NCBI RefSeq assembly: GCF_001613425.1
Contig: NZ_BDCI01000003.1
Span: 248,001-312,000 of the forward strand
Direction: 5' to 3'
Source of the DNA: Nocardia vulneris
GTDB taxonomy: Bacteria; Actinomycetota; Actinomycetes; Mycobacteriales; Mycobacteriaceae
DNA: 64,000 nt
Shown here piece by piece: positions 52,114-61,419 of this stretch. A program made the translations under genes and the position numbers. Numbering within the stretch: the first letter of the stretch is position 1; the number at the start of each line of letters is the position of its first letter. The notes beneath the pieces are model-generated. The model made no database searches and was not told the origin of the DNA. It worked only from the letters and a program-made list of their open reading frames with translations.

Positions 52114-54303
52114 GTGCGCAGCAAACCGTCCACCGTGGGTATCGCGCCGGGCAACGGCCTGGTCGCGCGCTTCGGTGGCATTGTCGTCTATCTGTCGGGT
52201 GAAACCGCTTCCACCGAGCGAATTCTCGGCACGATCGAGGCAGTCGCCGAGTTCGACCGCCCCGGCGCGGCCCTGGCCCAACGTCTCGCGGCCGTGGTCT
52301 TCGCCGGCACCGCCGAACCGCAACACTTCGGCGTGCTCGCACCCACCGACGACGGCACCCTCATCCTGCTGCGTGGACCGGTGTTCGCCGAGATCAACGG
52401 CGCCGAAGGCACCCGGCGCCTCGACGGCACCCGCGCCTTCACCTGGGTCGACGAGATCGTCCGCGAACCGTTCCGCCGCATCACGATCGGCGCGGCCGGC
52501 ACCGCCGCCCTGAAAGCGTTGCCCCGCACCGACCTCCGCGCCGGCATCGCCCCCGGCGGTGGTTTCGTCCTGAATGCCGCACTCCGCCGCGCCGCAAAAA
52601 CTCCGCGCCGTCCCGCCGAAACCCCACCCCCCGCCGTAGACCTCACCGCCCACCGCGCTCGCACCCGCCCCGCCTCATCGACCAGCGAACCAGAACCCAC
52701 CACCGCCTCAGCTGGTCCCCACGCCAACACAAACGATCCGCGCGCCGCCACGCCGACCGACGAACGCGGCCGCACGACCACGTCGGGTGCCTCCGACACC
52801 CGCGCCAACGCGAACCGATCTCGCGCCGTCTCGTTGAACAGCGCACGCGAACAGGATGCCGTCCCTGGTGTCTCCAACACCCAACAACTGCACACCGCCA
52901 CCGCTGACGGTGCGTCCGGCACGTCGGTCCAACGCTCTGACGCAGTAGCCGCCGCAGGACGTTCGTCGGGAAGTTCCGCATCGAGTGCAAGTAGTGGCAC
53001 GGCGGCGGTCGAGCCGGATTCGGCTGCGGGTATCACCGCCACAGCGGCAGACCCAGCCGCGCAGCAACTGCACACCGCCACTGCGACCACAAACGGTGCG
53101 TCCGGCTCATCGGCCCAACGCTCTAACGCGGTGGGGACGGAACGTTCGTCGGCGAAGGGTGCGGGCCGCACCCCGATGGTCGAGCCGGAGCCGACCGCGG
53201 CTGCGGGTATCACCGTGGCTTCGGCAACAGGCGCTGCTGGGAAACGCCCTCGCGCCACCTCAGTTCAGGGCGGGTCTTCGAAGCAACCTGCTGCGGCAGA
53301 AGGCAATTCAGCGGACATCCCCCTCGACCCGACGGCCGCCGCAGGATTCGCGGCCGCCTCGGACTCCAGCACGGAGGCAGCTGGGGCCGGGCCGAAAGGG
53401 ACAGCTGCGGCGAAGCGACAGTCGGCCTCGTCGGCGAAGAAGGCGGGGAGCCCCAGCGCGAGCGGCTCAGCCGGGGCACGGCCCACCATTTCCACAGACG
53501 AGCTCGAGGCCACAGCCGCTTCGGGTTTCGGCGCGACGCCGGAGCCGACCGGCGAATCCGATGCGGTCGCGCCGTCTGCCGGCACGCGCTCATCTACAAA
53601 CGTGAATGCCGAGGCGTCCCCGGCGGAAGCCGATCGACCGCGCGTGGGCTCGTCATCGAATATCGCTGGGACGCAGAGTGTTTCGCCGGGCTCGGACGCA
53701 CCGTCCAAAACAGCTGGTCGGTCGAGCGCGACGCCGGGCGCTTCCGCAGCGGCACAAGGTGGTTCGGCCGCGTATCCGCGACGCCCGGGACGTCCACTGC
53801 CGCGCCCACGTCCACCTATCGGGAGCAAGGCTGCGGCGGATCGCCCGCTGGCCTGGTCGCAGGCGCGGCAGCCGGGTGGCCGGCCGGAACCTGTGGCGCT
53901 GCATCGTCCTTCGGAGAACCGTGGACTGCGGGTGATGCGACCGGTGCTGGATCGGGCGGTCGGCGCGCTGATCCTGGAGAACGGCACCGCGTATCCGCTC
54001 GATCGTCCCTACGTGATCGGGCGCGGTCCCCAAGCCGACGACGCGGTGCGTGCCGCCACCGCTGCGCCGATCGTGATTCAACGTGACCGTCATGTCTCGC
54101 GGGTGCACGCCTACGTCTCGGTCGATGACGGCAAAGTCTTCGTCCGCGACGCCACCGCCACCTCCGGCACTTTCATCGCCCCACCCGGCACCGACCAGTG
54201 GACCCGAATCACCACCTCCCCCACCGAACTTCGCCCCGGCTGGAGCGTCCGCATCAGCGACCGCGTCCTCACCTACCGCCCCGACGACCGCCCGGCTTCC
54301 TGA
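52114..54303 (+). CDS. FHA-domain protein with long low-complexity linker
   Basis: 729 residues. Residues 1-160 are a conserved globular head (GNGLVARFGGIVVYLSGETA). Residues about 170-600 are an Ala/Ser/Thr/Pro-rich linker, rich in potential phosphorylation sites. Residues about 628-722 are a forkhead-associated domain: PYVIGRG, DRHVSRVHAYV and ATATSGTFI place the conserved G-R, S-x-x-H and T-x-G-T positions. FHA domains bind phosphothreonine, and a receptor-like Ser/Thr kinase is encoded at 56544-58667. GTG 52114 has AAGGAGG six bases upstream. Confidence 0.8.
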   Translation: MRSKPSTVGIAPGNGLVARFGGIVVYLSGETASTERILGTIEAVAEFDRPGAALAQRLAAVVFAGTAEPQHFGVLAPTDDGTLILLRGPVFAEINGAEGTRRLDGTRAFTWVDEIVREPFRRITIGAAGTAALKALPRTDLRAGIAPGGGFVLNAALRRAAKTPRRPAETPPPAVDLTAHRARTRPASSTSEPEPTTASAGPHANTNDPRAATPTDERGRTTTSGASDTRANANRSRAVSLNSAREQDAVPGVSNTQQLHTATADGASGTSVQRSDAVAAAGRSSGSSASSASSGTAAVEPDSAAGITATAADPAAQQLHTATATTNGASGSSAQRSNAVGTERSSAKGAGRTPMVEPEPTAAAGITVASATGAAGKRPRATSVQGGSSKQPAAAEGNSADIPLDPTAAAGFAAASDSSTEAAGAGPKGTAAAKRQSASSAKKAGSPSASGSAGARPTISTDELEATAASGFGATPEPTGESDAVAPSAGTRSSTNVNAEASPAEADRPRVGSSSNIAGTQSVSPGSDAPSKTAGRSSATPGASAAAQGGSAAYPRRPGRPLPRPRPPIGSKAAADRPLAWSQARQPGGRPEPVALHRPSENRGLRVMRPVLDRAVGALILENGTAYPLDRPYVIGRGPQADDAVRAATAAPIVIQRDRHVSRVHAYVSVDDGKVFVRDATATSGTFIAPPGTDQWTRITTSPTELRPGWSVRISDRVLTYRPDDRPAS

Positions 54304-54305
54304 GC

Positions 54306-54397
54306 GCGTCCATCCGCGATTCCAGATGGACGCTTGATCACCAGGTAATGGTGGCGGAGAGCACTCGGGCGATGCCGCCAGGATTACCTGGTGATCA
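54306..54397. terminator. Two hairpins between the convergent FHA and P450 genes
   Basis: A small stem, GCGTCCAT with ATGGACGC (54306-54333), is followed by a long one: TGATCACCAGGTAATGGTGG and three more bases (54335-54357) pairs with 54375-54397 with two mismatches. They sit between two convergent stops and should end transcription from both sides. Confidence 0.65.
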
Positions 54398-54420
54398 TGC
54401 GTCCGGCTCAGACCAGCCCG

Positions 54421-55623
54421 CTACCAGGTCACCGGGAGTTGCTGGACACCATAGGTGCCGAGACCTTCGGGCCGCAGGGGGACCTCGTTCGGCGGGACGG
54501 CAAGACGCAGGGTCGGGAAGCGCGACAACAGGGCGGGCAGGGCGGTGCGGAGTTCGACTCGGGCCAGCTGCTGACCGAGGCACTGGTGGACGCCGTGGCC
54601 GAAACCCAGGTGCCCGGTGGCGTTGCGCCGCAGATCGAGGGTGTCGGGGTCGGGGAAGCGCGCCGGATCGCGGTTGGCAGCGTGCGCCGAAAGGGCGACT
54701 GTTTCACCGGCTTTGATGATCTGTCCGGCTACCTCGACATCCTGCAGGGCTGACCGGGTGAGGGTGTGCGCGAGAGTCAGGTATCGCATCAACTCTTCGA
54801 TCGCACGATCGGCGGAGCCGGGGTCGGCGCGCAACGCGGACAACTGCTCAGGGTGGCGCAGGAGCGCGAAAGTGCCGAGCGCCAACATGTTCGCGGTGGT
54901 GTCGAATCCGCCGATGAGCAGCAGCACCGCGACGCCGGTGAGTTCGTCCTCGCCGAGCTCGGTGGCGGTCAGCTCGCTGAGCAGATCGTCAGTGGGTGCG
55001 CGGCGTTTGTCGGCGGCCAAACGCCGCATGTAGTGCCGCGCCTCCTCGAAAACGGCCAGTCCTTGTTCGAGGGGAATGTTCGGATCGTTCATCTTGGTGA
55101 CGAGATCGGCAACCAGATGCTGGAACCGAGGACGGTCATTGTCCGGTACACCGAGCAGTTCGCAGATCACCAGCGCCGGAATCGGATACGCGAACGCGGT
55201 CAGCAGATCCAGTGGGCCGCCGCACGTCTCCATAGCGTCCAGGTATTCGGCGCTGACTTGCGCGACGTGCGCGGTGAGCAGTTGCATCCGTCGCACGGTG
55301 AACTTGCCGGCCAACAGCTTTCGATAGCGCGTGTGCTCGGGAGCGTCGAGGTTGAGGAAGTCACCGGGCGGCGCCGGTGGGAGCGGGCCGAGGTCCACGA
55401 TCGGGGAGTGCGTGAGCTCGGCGCGCGCACTGAAACGCGGATCGGCCAGGATGGCGCGCACGGTGGCGTATCCGGTGGCCAACCAGCCGTGGTGGCCGTC
55501 CGGAAACACCATGCGGGTCAGCGGATTCCGGGCCCGCAGCGCGCCCAGCTCGACGGGCGGATCGAACGGGCAACCCGCAGGACGGTCGGAGGGTATCGCG
55601 AAAACGGTGGTCAGCTCGGTCAT
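54421..55623 (-). CDS. Cytochrome P450 (bacterial class I type)
   Basis: 400 residues, normal for soluble bacterial P450s such as CYP105/CYP107. The I-helix [17 protein letters not shown] has the acid and threonine, the ExxR is EELMRYL, and the haem loop is [20 protein letters not shown]. It needs ferredoxin and reductase, not encoded here. AAGGA lies 6 bases before ATG 55623. It is divergent from a MarR-like regulator, its likely controller. Substrate unknown. Confidence 0.93.
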   Translation of the reverse strand: MTELTTVFAIPSDRPAGCPFDPPVELGALRARNPLTRMVFPDGHHGWLATGYATVRAILADPRFSARAELTHSPIVDLGPLPPAPPGDFLNLDAPEHTRYRKLLAGKFTVRRMQLLTAHVAQVSAEYLDAMETCGGPLDLLTAFAYPIPALVICELLGVPDNDRPRFQHLVADLVTKMNDPNIPLEQGLAVFEEARHYMRRLAADKRRAPTDDLLSELTATELGEDELTGVAVLLLIGGFDTTANMLALGTFALLRHPEQLSALRADPGSADRAIEELMRYLTLAHTLTRSALQDVEVAGQIIKAGETVALSAHAANRDPARFPDPDTLDLRRNATGHLGFGHGVHQCLGQQLARVELRTALPALLSRFPTLRLAVPPNEVPLRPEGLGTYGVQQLPVTW

Positions 55624-55669
55624 CGATTTCCTTCTGGTGCAGGGAGGCAACGATGAACGGAACGTACGT

Positions 55670-55686
55670 AGCATTCAGGTAATGCT
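55670..55686. promoter_or_regulatory. Inverted repeat between the P450 and MarR-like genes
   Basis: AGCATT-CAGGT-AATGCT, 47 bases upstream of the P450 start, in the 214-base divergent gap. A related CAGGTAA element recurs at about 55720. A candidate operator for the divergent MarR-like protein. Confidence 0.45.
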
Positions 55687-55837
55687 CAACGGAGAACGCA
55701 CGAATAGTTACCGTCAATGCAGGTAAAGTCACTTTCGGCGATGCAATGACCTTGCCACCGAATGTGCCTGAACCGTCGAATCGTGCAATGAGCTGGCGCT
55801 GAATGCACGCCACTGCGACCGAAGGAGAACCGCGCCG

Positions 55838-56530
55838 ATGCCAGGAGGCAGGCTCACCCTGCACGAGCGGGAATGTATCGCGGACGGGCTGTCCGCCGGA
55901 CTCGGCTACGCCCAGATCGCACGCCGGCTCGAACGACCGTCGTCGACCGTCAGCCGCGAAGTGAACCGCAACGGCGGGCCCGGTCGCTATCGCGCCGAAC
56001 GGGCACACCGGGCCACCGAGGCGCGTGCCCGGCGTGGTAAAGCGGCGGTGGCCACGCAATCGGATTCGGGCGCAGCGGAATTCGCGGCAGACAGCGCGGC
56101 GGTACGCGAGTTCGCGGCGCAGTTCACCGAGTTGTTCGTCTACGATGGCATGCCGCGGATGCAGGCGCGCGTGATGACCTGCCTGCACCTCACCGATTCC
56201 GGCAGTCTCACCGCCGCCGAGCTGGCGCGCTGGCTCGAAGTCAGCCCCGCGTCCATCTCCACTGCCGTCGCCGCTCTGGAGCAGCGGGATCTCATTCGCC
56301 GGGAACGTGACGCCCGCCGGGACCGCTACTGCATCGACGACGAAACCTGGTACCGCACGACGCTCAACCTGGCGCGCGCTGCCGAGGTGAGGGTCGAGGC
56401 GGCGCGCCGCGGTGCCGAAATACTGGGTGCGACAACGGGAGCCGGTGCCCGCCTGACCGAGATCAGCCGATACCTCGATTATCTCGGCAAGCAGATGGTC
56501 CAGGTCGTCGAACGCTGGCCTCGCCCGTGA
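55838..56530 (+). CDS. MarR-family regulator with an IS30-type HTH at the N-terminus
   Basis: 230 residues with two DNA-binding parts. Residues 5-60 (LTLHERECIADGLSAGLGYA, QIARRLERPSSTVSREVNRN) are an HTH_38 domain of the kind at the N-terminus of IS30 transposases. Residues 85-190 are a MarR/GbsR-like winged helix (LTAAELARWLEVSPASISTA, VAALEQRDLIRRERDARRDR). The combination may increase operator length. GAAGGAG precedes the ATG by about 10 bases. It is divergent from the P450 gene and probably regulates it. Confidence 0.8.
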   Translation: MPGGRLTLHERECIADGLSAGLGYAQIARRLERPSSTVSREVNRNGGPGRYRAERAHRATEARARRGKAAVATQSDSGAAEFAADSAAVREFAAQFTELFVYDGMPRMQARVMTCLHLTDSGSLTAAELARWLEVSPASISTAVAALEQRDLIRRERDARRDRYCIDDETWYRTTLNLARAAEVRVEAARRGAEILGATTGAGARLTEISRYLDYLGKQMVQVVERWPRP

Positions 56531-56543
56531 GATCAGCCGTCCT

Positions 56544-58667
56544 TCACGACGCCCGACGACGGGCGCGACGAAGGTAACGGCGGCGCTTGCCGATTCGGCG
56601 CGCCGCAACGGACATCGCAACGCCTGCCGCCGCAGCCGAAGCAGCGCAGCATGCGGCGGTGAAGACGGTCGGCGGCACTGCGAGCAGAACCCATCTCGCG
56701 CCGAGCAACGCGACCGCGAGCAGCGCGGCGCTGACCGCCAGTCCGAGGGCATTGGCGAATCCGCCACGGCCACTGCGCAAACGACGCATGTTGGATTCCA
56801 GATAGGCGAGCGCGAAGAGTGCCAGCAGCACAACACACCCCGCGGTCACCGTGGTGGTCGAGCGTTGGACGGTGCGGAGTTCGACACGCTGCGTGGCGAT
56901 TTCCGCGCCATTGCGCAGCAGCACCAACTCACCGGTCAGTGTGCCCGCCATGACGTGCTCGTTGACGGGCGCGGGAAGCGAGGCTTGCCGATCGCCCGGT
57001 GCGAAAGGCACGGTCTCCCCGCCGAGCGGCACCCCGAGCAACGTCACCTTCAACGCCGCCGAATCGGCATCAATACCGTTGGCCTGCAACGAAGTCGGCT
57101 TCGTCAAATCGATCTCGACCGCACCCGTTGCCGGATCTTCGCCACCGAGCAGCACCGCGCCGGGCGCGAGATCCCCACCGATCGACGGCCCGCTCCCCAC
57201 CAGACCCAGCACCACCGCCACGACCGCGAGCGCCGAACCGATCACGAGCGGCACCCGCGGCGAAGCAAGGGTGACCACCTGCTGGATCGGCCGCAGATCC
57301 CGCCGATCCAGCTCCACCAACCGAGCCCCACGCGCCGGTGCCGCACCCCGCGGCCGGACCCTAGTCGTCGCCGCCCCCGCAACCCGCTGCCCAACAAAAG
57401 GCCCCACCCCCGCCGGATACCCGGACCGAGCCCCGCCAACAGGCCGAACCCCGTCCGCCGGTGGCAAGCCGCCCGGAGCACCAGCAACACGCGATCCCCC
57501 AGGAACAGCTCCCGGCCTAGGCCCAGCAGGTCGATACCGACGTCCGGGCGGAGCAACCGGCCCCGATCCGGCACCGGATTGCGAGCTCCCGGCCCCTGCC
57601 GGATACCACTGAACAGTAGGCGGGGCGGTGCCGCGCGGAGTCCGAGGTGGTGCGCTCGACGGCGGCGCGGTCTCCGCGTCCGACACCGGCGTAGGCGGGA
57701 GCGCCGAGCCGCTGCCGGGTGGTGGGGTTCTGGAGGGATGGGGGCGGCTGCTGCCGGTCGCGGCGGCGACTATGGTGTCGGCGCCGATCACCGGGATGCC
57801 GACGGGGGCGAGCCAATTCTGGCCCCAGCAGTACACGGCCGGGCGGGCGAGGGCGATACCGAAGGATTCGGCGGTGGCGAAACGCTGGGCGGGATCGGTG
57901 GCGAGTCCGCGCATCACCACGGCGGCAATGGGTTCCGGCACATTCGGCGCGACTTCGCCGAGCGGGATCGGCTCGTCGAAGGCGTGCGCGAACAGCATGG
58001 CCAGCGGTCCCTCGCCCGGCGGGAACGGCAGCACGCCCGACAAGAGCTGATAGAGCATCGTGGCCAAGGCATACACGTCGGTGGCCGGTGAGAGTGGTTG
58101 TCCGCGAGCCTGTTCCGGGGCGATGTAGGAGGGGGTGCCGATGATGTCGCCCGCTTTGGTCACCAAAGTCTCGTCACCACCGACGATCTTGGCGATGCCG
58201 AAGTCGGTCAGTTTGATCGCACCACCCGCCGCGAACATCAGATTCGCCGGTTTGACGTCGCGGTGCAGCACCCGATGCCGATGCGCGGCCGTCAATCCGG
58301 CCGCGCAGGATAAGGCGATCGCGACGGCGCTGGCGAAATCGTAACCGTCCGTGGCGAACCGCTCGCCCACCGTGCCGCCCGGCAGGTACTCCATCACCAG
58401 CAGACACAGCTCCTCGTGCTCCAGGTAGTCGAAAACCCGCACCACATGCGGATGGTCGATGGCGGCGAGCACCCTGGCCTCGGCGACGAACCGGCGCCGG
58501 ACCCGTTCGTCGTGCACGAACTGCGCCGGAATCTGTTTGATCGCCACCGGTCTGCGCAGCCGGCGATGGGTCCCCGCGAGCACCACCCCGCACCCGCCCC
58601 GGCCGAGTTCCGCACCGATGTCGTAGGCGGGCAACGCCTCCCGCAATCGCGCGCCCTGCTCGGTCAC
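56544..58667 (-). CDS. Receptor-like Ser/Thr protein kinase
   Basis: 707 residues. Residues 14-275 are an active kinase domain: LGRGGCGVV, AIKQI with K44, VLHRDVKPANL with D137, KLTDFGIAK and GTPSYIAPEQA. A Pro/Gly-rich linker reaches a first membrane helix near 440 (RVPLVIGSALAVVAVVLGLV). An outside domain (about 460-590) is followed by three more helices near 605-690. Four membrane segments are unusual for a Pkn-type kinase. The GTG overlaps the preceding gene (GTGA). It may sense the wall state through the adjacent stalk and membrane proteins and signal to the FHA protein. Confidence 0.9.
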   Translation of the reverse strand: MTEQGARLREALPAYDIGAELGRGGCGVVLAGTHRRLRRPVAIKQIPAQFVHDERVRRRFVAEARVLAAIDHPHVVRVFDYLEHEELCLLVMEYLPGGTVGERFATDGYDFASAVAIALSCAAGLTAAHRHRVLHRDVKPANLMFAAGGAIKLTDFGIAKIVGGDETLVTKAGDIIGTPSYIAPEQARGQPLSPATDVYALATMLYQLLSGVLPFPPGEGPLAMLFAHAFDEPIPLGEVAPNVPEPIAAVVMRGLATDPAQRFATAESFGIALARPAVYCWGQNWLAPVGIPVIGADTIVAAATGSSRPHPSRTPPPGSGSALPPTPVSDAETAPPSSAPPRTPRGTAPPTVQWYPAGAGSSQSGAGSGPVAPPGRRYRPAGPRPGAVPGGSRVAGAPGGLPPADGVRPVGGARSGYPAGVGPFVGQRVAGAATTRVRPRGAAPARGARLVELDRRDLRPIQQVVTLASPRVPLVIGSALAVVAVVLGLVGSGPSIGGDLAPGAVLLGGEDPATGAVEIDLTKPTSLQANGIDADSAALKVTLLGVPLGGETVPFAPGDRQASLPAPVNEHVMAGTLTGELVLLRNGAEIATQRVELRTVQRSTTTVTAGCVVLLALFALAYLESNMRRLRSGRGGFANALGLAVSAALLAVALLGARWVLLAVPPTVFTAACCAASAAAAGVAMSVAARRIGKRRRYLRRARRRAS

Positions 58668-59527
58668 AACCTGGGCCTCTCGGGCGGGAATCGTTGCGTG
58701 TCTGCCTCCGCGATCTCGTCCGGCGCCGCGAACTCGTCCCCCACCGCGGCCTCGTCCGGCTCGTCGTCTGCTGCCTCATCCGGTTCCGGCGTCGGTGACG
58801 CGTAGCCGAGCAGGAACGCGACGGCGGCGGTGACACCGGCGAAGGCCAGCCACAGGCTGGTGTCCGGCACCCACCACCGGGCGACCGACGCGGTGAACGC
58901 GAACACCAGCCCGATCCCGAGCCCGGGGGCGAGCAACCGCAACCCGCGCTGCCAGCGATTGACCGAAAGCCGATGGCGCGCAACGGCCAGCGCCGCATCC
59001 GCGATCGCCAGGGCGGTGAGGGTCGCGAGCGCGATCCCGAACAACCCGTAGACCGACCACAGCGACCCGCGCACATCGGTGATCAACGGGATGGCCGCCA
59101 CCTTCGCGCTGTCCGCGCCGTACACCGCCAGCTCGCCGCCGAGGAACCCGACCGCCTGCCCCTCCAGCCCGCGCAACTCCAGCCGATATCGCAGCGATTC
59201 GGCCCCGCCCGGCGGGATGGTCAATTCGACGGCGGTGGAATAGGAGAAGAAGCTCAGGCCGAGCACCTGCCCGGCCAGATCCACGTGCCGGATCTCGACC
59301 GGCGCACCTGTCTTGTTGGACAGTTCGATCGCGACCCGGACGGTACTGCCCGGCTCGAGCCGCAGGGGGTCATCGACAGATGTGTCCGCGATATCGCGCC
59401 CGTCGAAGTTGGCGGACATGTCGACGCCGTCCGGGCGCGCTGTCGCCGGAGCCGCAGGCCCCCACAGCACCGTCAGCAGCAGCATCGGTCCGAGCACAGC
59501 TCCGATGCCGCGGTACAGACCGCTCAT
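58664..59527 (-). CDS. Secreted-domain membrane protein of the kinase operon
   Basis: 287 residues. A signal peptide (LGPMLLLTVLWGPAAPATAR) is followed by an outside domain (about 35-150) with an Ig-like beta pattern (VRVAIELSNKTGAPVEIRHV). Four membrane helices come next, then an acidic tail of Glu/Asp/Ala. The order of outside domain plus helices echoes the C-terminal half of the kinase encoded next. ATGA and GTGA overlaps bind it to both neighbours. I do not recognise a family. Confidence 0.75.
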   Translation of the reverse strand: MSGLYRGIGAVLGPMLLLTVLWGPAAPATARPDGVDMSANFDGRDIADTSVDDPLRLEPGSTVRVAIELSNKTGAPVEIRHVDLAGQVLGLSFFSYSTAVELTIPPGGAESLRYRLELRGLEGQAVGFLGGELAVYGADSAKVAAIPLITDVRGSLWSVYGLFGIALATLTALAIADAALAVARHRLSVNRWQRGLRLLAPGLGIGLVFAFTASVARWWVPDTSLWLAFAGVTAAVAFLLGYASPTPEPDEAADDEPDEAAVGDEFAAPDEIAEADTQRFPPERPRL

Positions 59528-61137
59528 TCGCCCCTCCGCGCCGGTAGATGCGAAATCAGCCGATGGCCGTAATACCAGCCGCCGAACAGGAGGAAGAACA
59601 GGATCACCATCAAAGTGCCGGTGCCGGAACCGATGCTGCTGACCAGCACCACGTCCAGCGGCGCGGTCAGCGTCCGTCCACATTTCGCCGTCACCTCATG
59701 CCTGCCCACCTCGACGGCACCGGTGGTCAACGGAACTTCGAACGCCCCGTCCGGTCCCGCCACGGTTTTTCCCACGGCCACATCCCCGATCGCGACCTGA
59801 ACCGGAGCCTGCGGATCACACCCCTGCCCACTCGCCCGGACCCCGGCACCGGGACCGATCGCCGTCGGCATGAGAGCCAAGGCGGGAGAAGGCAATTCAC
59901 GCGGCAAGGGTTGCGGCGCGGGCTCCGGCGGAGGCACGCCGGGCACCCGCGCCGGATTCCGCGGTGGGACAACGGCATCCGGCGGGCGCACCGGCGGCGG
60001 TGCCGGAACATCAGGTGGCCTGGGATCACCCGGCACGGGCTCACCCGGCTTGGGATCACACGAGCCAGGGCTGCCGGGTCTGGGATCACAGGGCGGCGGA
60101 TCACACGGCCTAGAACTCCCCGGCTTCGGATCGCACGGCGGCGGATCACACGGCCTAGAACTCCCCGGCTTCGGATCACAGGGCGGCGGATCACACGGCC
60201 TAGAACTCCCCGGCTTCGGATCGCACGGCGGCGGATCACATGGCCTGGAACTACCAGGTTTCGGGTCACACGGCTGCGGATCACACGGCCTGGAACTACC
60301 AGGTTTCGGGTCACACGGCTGCGGATCACACGGCCTCGAACTACCCGGCTTCGGGTCACACGGCGGCGGATTACACGGCCTCGAGCTACCCGGCTTCGGG
60401 TCACACGGCGGCGGATCACACGGCCTCGAACTACCAGGCTTCGGGTCACACGGCTGCGGATCGTTCGGTTTCGGATCCCCCGGCTTGGGATCGCTAGGTG
60501 TTCCGGGGTCCGGCCTCGGATGCCCCGGCTTCGGCTCCCCAGGTTTCGGATCGCCGGAGGGCCCAGGACACGTCGGCCCATTCCCCTCCCCGCACGGAAC
60601 GGGCTGCCGAGGTTGCGGCGCCACCGGCCCATCCCGCGTCCCCTCAGAGGTCCCACTCACCTCCGGCTGAGCAGGCACATCCCGCGCTCCACCATTCGGC
60701 GGCGCAGGCCGCTGCTGCGGCGGAGGAGGCTGCGGCGGCGGCTGCGGCGGCGGCGGCGGCGGCGGCGGCGGAACCTGTGCTGGAGCAGGCGCGCCCGTCC
60801 CATCCCTGGTCCCACCCCCATCCGACGCCGGCGGCTTGGGCGTCGTCGGCTGCCGCACCAGCACGGGCCCCACCCAACCAACCTGACCACCGGAACCCGC
60901 AAGAACCTGAGCAGGAGCAAAGGCCGCCGCCCCGTCCCCACCCGATGCCACCGTCGGACCGGTCAGCAACCCCACCACGCCAGGCCCACCCCCACCAGAC
61001 CCACCCCCACCAGACCCACCACAGCTCAACGCCACGACGCACAACACCCCCAGCCCAGCGACTTGTCTCGCATGCCGGGTTCGCGCTTGCCGGGACAGTG
61101 CACCGACACGCGCAACGACTGGTGCCAACGTCCCCAT
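59524..61137 (-). CDS. Cell-wall stalk protein with 15-residue repeats
   Basis: 537 residues. A signal or anchor segment (GLGVLCVVALSC) is followed by a Pro/Gly-rich stalk. Eight full and one degenerate copy of a 15-residue unit (PCDPKPGSSRPCDPP) lie at about 225-357, each with two cysteines. A conserved beta domain comes next (SGQGCDPQAPVQVAIGDVAV) and a C-terminal membrane helix (GTLMVILFFLLFGGWYYG). The chain probably spans the cell wall. Its lipobox is poor. An upstream start at 61239 is possible. It overlaps the membrane-protein gene by ATGA. Confidence 0.75.
   Translation of the reverse strand: MGTLAPVVARVGALSRQARTRHARQVAGLGVLCVVALSCGGSGGGGSGGGGPGVVGLLTGPTVASGGDGAAAFAPAQVLAGSGGQVGWVGPVLVRQPTTPKPPASDGGGTRDGTGAPAPAQVPPPPPPPPPQPPPQPPPPQQRPAPPNGGARDVPAQPEVSGTSEGTRDGPVAPQPRQPVPCGEGNGPTCPGPSGDPKPGEPKPGHPRPDPGTPSDPKPGDPKPNDPQPCDPKPGSSRPCDPPPCDPKPGSSRPCNPPPCDPKPGSSRPCDPQPCDPKPGSSRPCDPQPCDPKPGSSRPCDPPPCDPKPGSSRPCDPPPCDPKPGSSRPCDPPPCDPKPGSSRPCDPPPCDPRPGSPGSCDPKPGEPVPGDPRPPDVPAPPPVRPPDAVVPPRNPARVPGVPPPEPAPQPLPRELPSPALALMPTAIGPGAGVRASGQGCDPQAPVQVAIGDVAVGKTVAGPDGAFEVPLTTGAVEVGRHEVTAKCGRTLTAPLDVVLVSSIGSGTGTLMVILFFLLFGGWYYGHRLISHLPARRGE
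60085..60460 (-). repeat. 45-bp in-frame tandem repeat in the stalk gene
   Basis: Eight full and one degenerate 45-base units encode the Cys-Pro repeat of the stalk. Units are nearly identical at the DNA level and end in TCACACGGCCTCGAACTACC or a close variant. Copy number probably varies between strains. Confidence 0.85.
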
Positions 61138-61419
61138 CGGCCGTGCTCTCGCTAGGCGTACCTCCGCCGTCGCTTCGGTCAAGTGGTGTGCCGGCGGAGT
61201 CCGTCCGGCCGCCCCCTGATGCGTGCGGATCACTAGCATCGTAATGCTCTGTGCGCCAACGCGGAGCCAACTCCGGCGCGCCGCTCGCCGGCTGACCGGC
61301 GGCTGGGCGCGGCGCCGGGGCGCGGCGCATGTTCCGCCCCCTGGACGTTCCCAGTGCCTACCATCGAGGTAACCGGTCCACTGCCCGACTCAGACACCGC
61401 GAAGAGGACAATACGAACT

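Noticed and set aside
54306..54397. Inverted repeats as ends of an insertion sequence
   Set aside because: Only 17 bases lie between the long arms, with no transposase and convergent stops on both sides, which fits a terminator.
55838..56530. IS30 transposase
   Set aside because: Only the HTH_38 domain is present. There is no DDE catalytic domain and no terminal inverted repeats; the rest is MarR-like.
59548..61155. Long plus-strand frame opposite the stalk gene
   Set aside because: It reflects the 45-bp repeats read backwards. The minus strand has a signal peptide, a membrane anchor and overlapping operon genes.
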